The translations under genes and the position numbers were made by a program. From contig CAZCNA010000031.1 in the NCBI GenBank assembly GCA_964500215.1, positions 1-5,549 on the forward strand: a stretch of 5,549 nucleotides of DNA, in the 5' to 3' direction. A model generated the notes under the pieces. That model saw only the letters and a list, made by a program, of their open reading frames with translations. It ran no database searches and was not told the origin of the DNA. Each line of letters begins with the position of its first letter. The first letter of the stretch is position 1. Below, piece after piece: positions 5,191-5,549 of the stretch. The stretch is from JBDKLC01 sp964500215. GTDB lineage: Bacteria > Patescibacteriota > Minisyncoccia > Phycocordibacterales > CAIZLB01.

Positions 5191-5549
5191 CTAAATATTG
5201 TTCATCACAGAGTACATCGGCATAATCATTGAAACCGCAAAAAATCCTACACCCAAACCAATAATCACCATGAGTACAGGCTCAATAATTGTTGAGAGAT
5301 CCTTTGTTTTTTCTTCTACTTCATTCTCGTAAAATGAAGCCACTCCCGTGAGCATAGAAGCAAATTTTCCTGTTTCTTCTCCCACACTCATCATTTCTCC
5401 CACGAAAATAGGATAAAGCTGTGTTTCTTTTTCAAAAATTGTGGAAATTGGTTCACCTTTTTCTACGACAATCTCTGTTCGCTTGAGAACATCTTTGTAA
5501 AAAGAGTTTTGCATTACCTCTCCCGTAATTCGTACCGCCATGAGCAAAT
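5191..5549 (-). CDS. pilC: Type IV pilus inner-membrane platform protein PilC/GspF family, C-terminal fragment
   Basis: The last roughly 119 residues of a protein that would normally be near 400; the reading frame is open through the right edge, and the TTG at 5547 is an internal Leu codon, not a start. Within these residues are a cytoplasmic helical bundle with EKGEPISTIFE (about 29-39), the family signature VGEETGKFASML (55-66), FYENEVE (72-78), and IEPVLMVIIG (88-97) leading into a terminal transmembrane helix with MPMY (109-112). This is the second GspF/T2SSF domain. The protein sits in the inner membrane, links the assembly and retraction ATPases to the pilus base and is required for polymerising pilins. 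It heads the prepilin series, 29 nt before the H-like gene, supporting one pilus operon. Ends in TAG. Confidence 0.95.
   Translation of the reverse strand, partial: LLMAVRITGEVMQNSFYKDVLKRTEIVVEKGEPISTIFEKETQLYPIFVGEMMSVGEETGKFASMLTGVASFYENEVEEKTKDLSTIIEPVLMVIIGLGVGFFAVSMIMPMYSVMNNI

Noticed and set aside
1..5549. Alternative genetic code (TGA as Gly)
   Set aside because: All genes read through with no in-frame TGA, and Trp is encoded by TGG at conserved places such as GNWKM and LWNGP, so the standard code fits.
1..5549. CRISPR arrays, tRNA or rRNA genes, insertion sequences, attachment sites
   Set aside because: No regularly spaced repeats, cloverleaf sequences, transposase motifs or terminal inverted repeats were seen.

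Overview
All convincing genes lie on the minus strand, so the window reads biologically from its right end to its left: a type IV pilus platform protein (partial), four prepilin-like proteins, triosephosphate isomerase, then phosphoglycerate kinase (partial). The moderately AT-rich composition, tight packing, tiny or overlapping intergenic gaps, absence of clear Shine-Dalgarno sites, and the style of the prepilins (especially the large one with a G-Q-A-M-L start and an A-E-S-G-L-E-D motif) suggest a Patescibacteria / candidate phyla radiation bacterium, most likely of the Parcubacteria (Paceibacteria) side. This is inference from sequence style; no 16S or ribosomal marker is present. The standard bacterial code fits: the genes read through with no in-frame TGA, so the TGA=Gly lineages (Gracilibacteria, Absconditabacteria) are unlikely.

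Region 1 (5549-1887) is a pilus block. The C-terminal third of a PilC/GspF inner-membrane platform protein is followed, with gaps of 29, -1, 3 and 3 nt, by four proteins with class III (prepilin) signal sequences. By order and by individual features they resemble GspH/FimT, GspI/PilV, GspJ/PilW and GspK/PilX, which is the F-(G)-H-I-J-K order of type II secretion and minor-pilin operons, without a G-like major subunit between F and H. The last protein (590 aa) is far larger than the others. It lacks the Glu at position +5, as GspK tip subunits do, and carries an apparently inserted beta-sandwich domain plus a glycine-rich, beta-helix-like region. It is the best candidate for a pilus-tip or surface-contact protein and the most interesting object in the window.

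Region 2 (1886-1746) is the only substantial intergenic gap (141 nt). It holds short imperfect tandem repeats and a strong extended -10 element whose predicted transcription start falls at or within about 2 nt of the tpiA start codon.

Region 3 (1745-1) holds tpiA and pgk, 26 nt apart and probably co-transcribed. They encode adjacent steps of lower glycolysis. Both enzymes keep their main catalytic residues but have changed substrate-binding loops. Their juxtaposition with the pilus block probably reflects compact genome layout rather than a shared function, since tpiA seems to have its own promoter.
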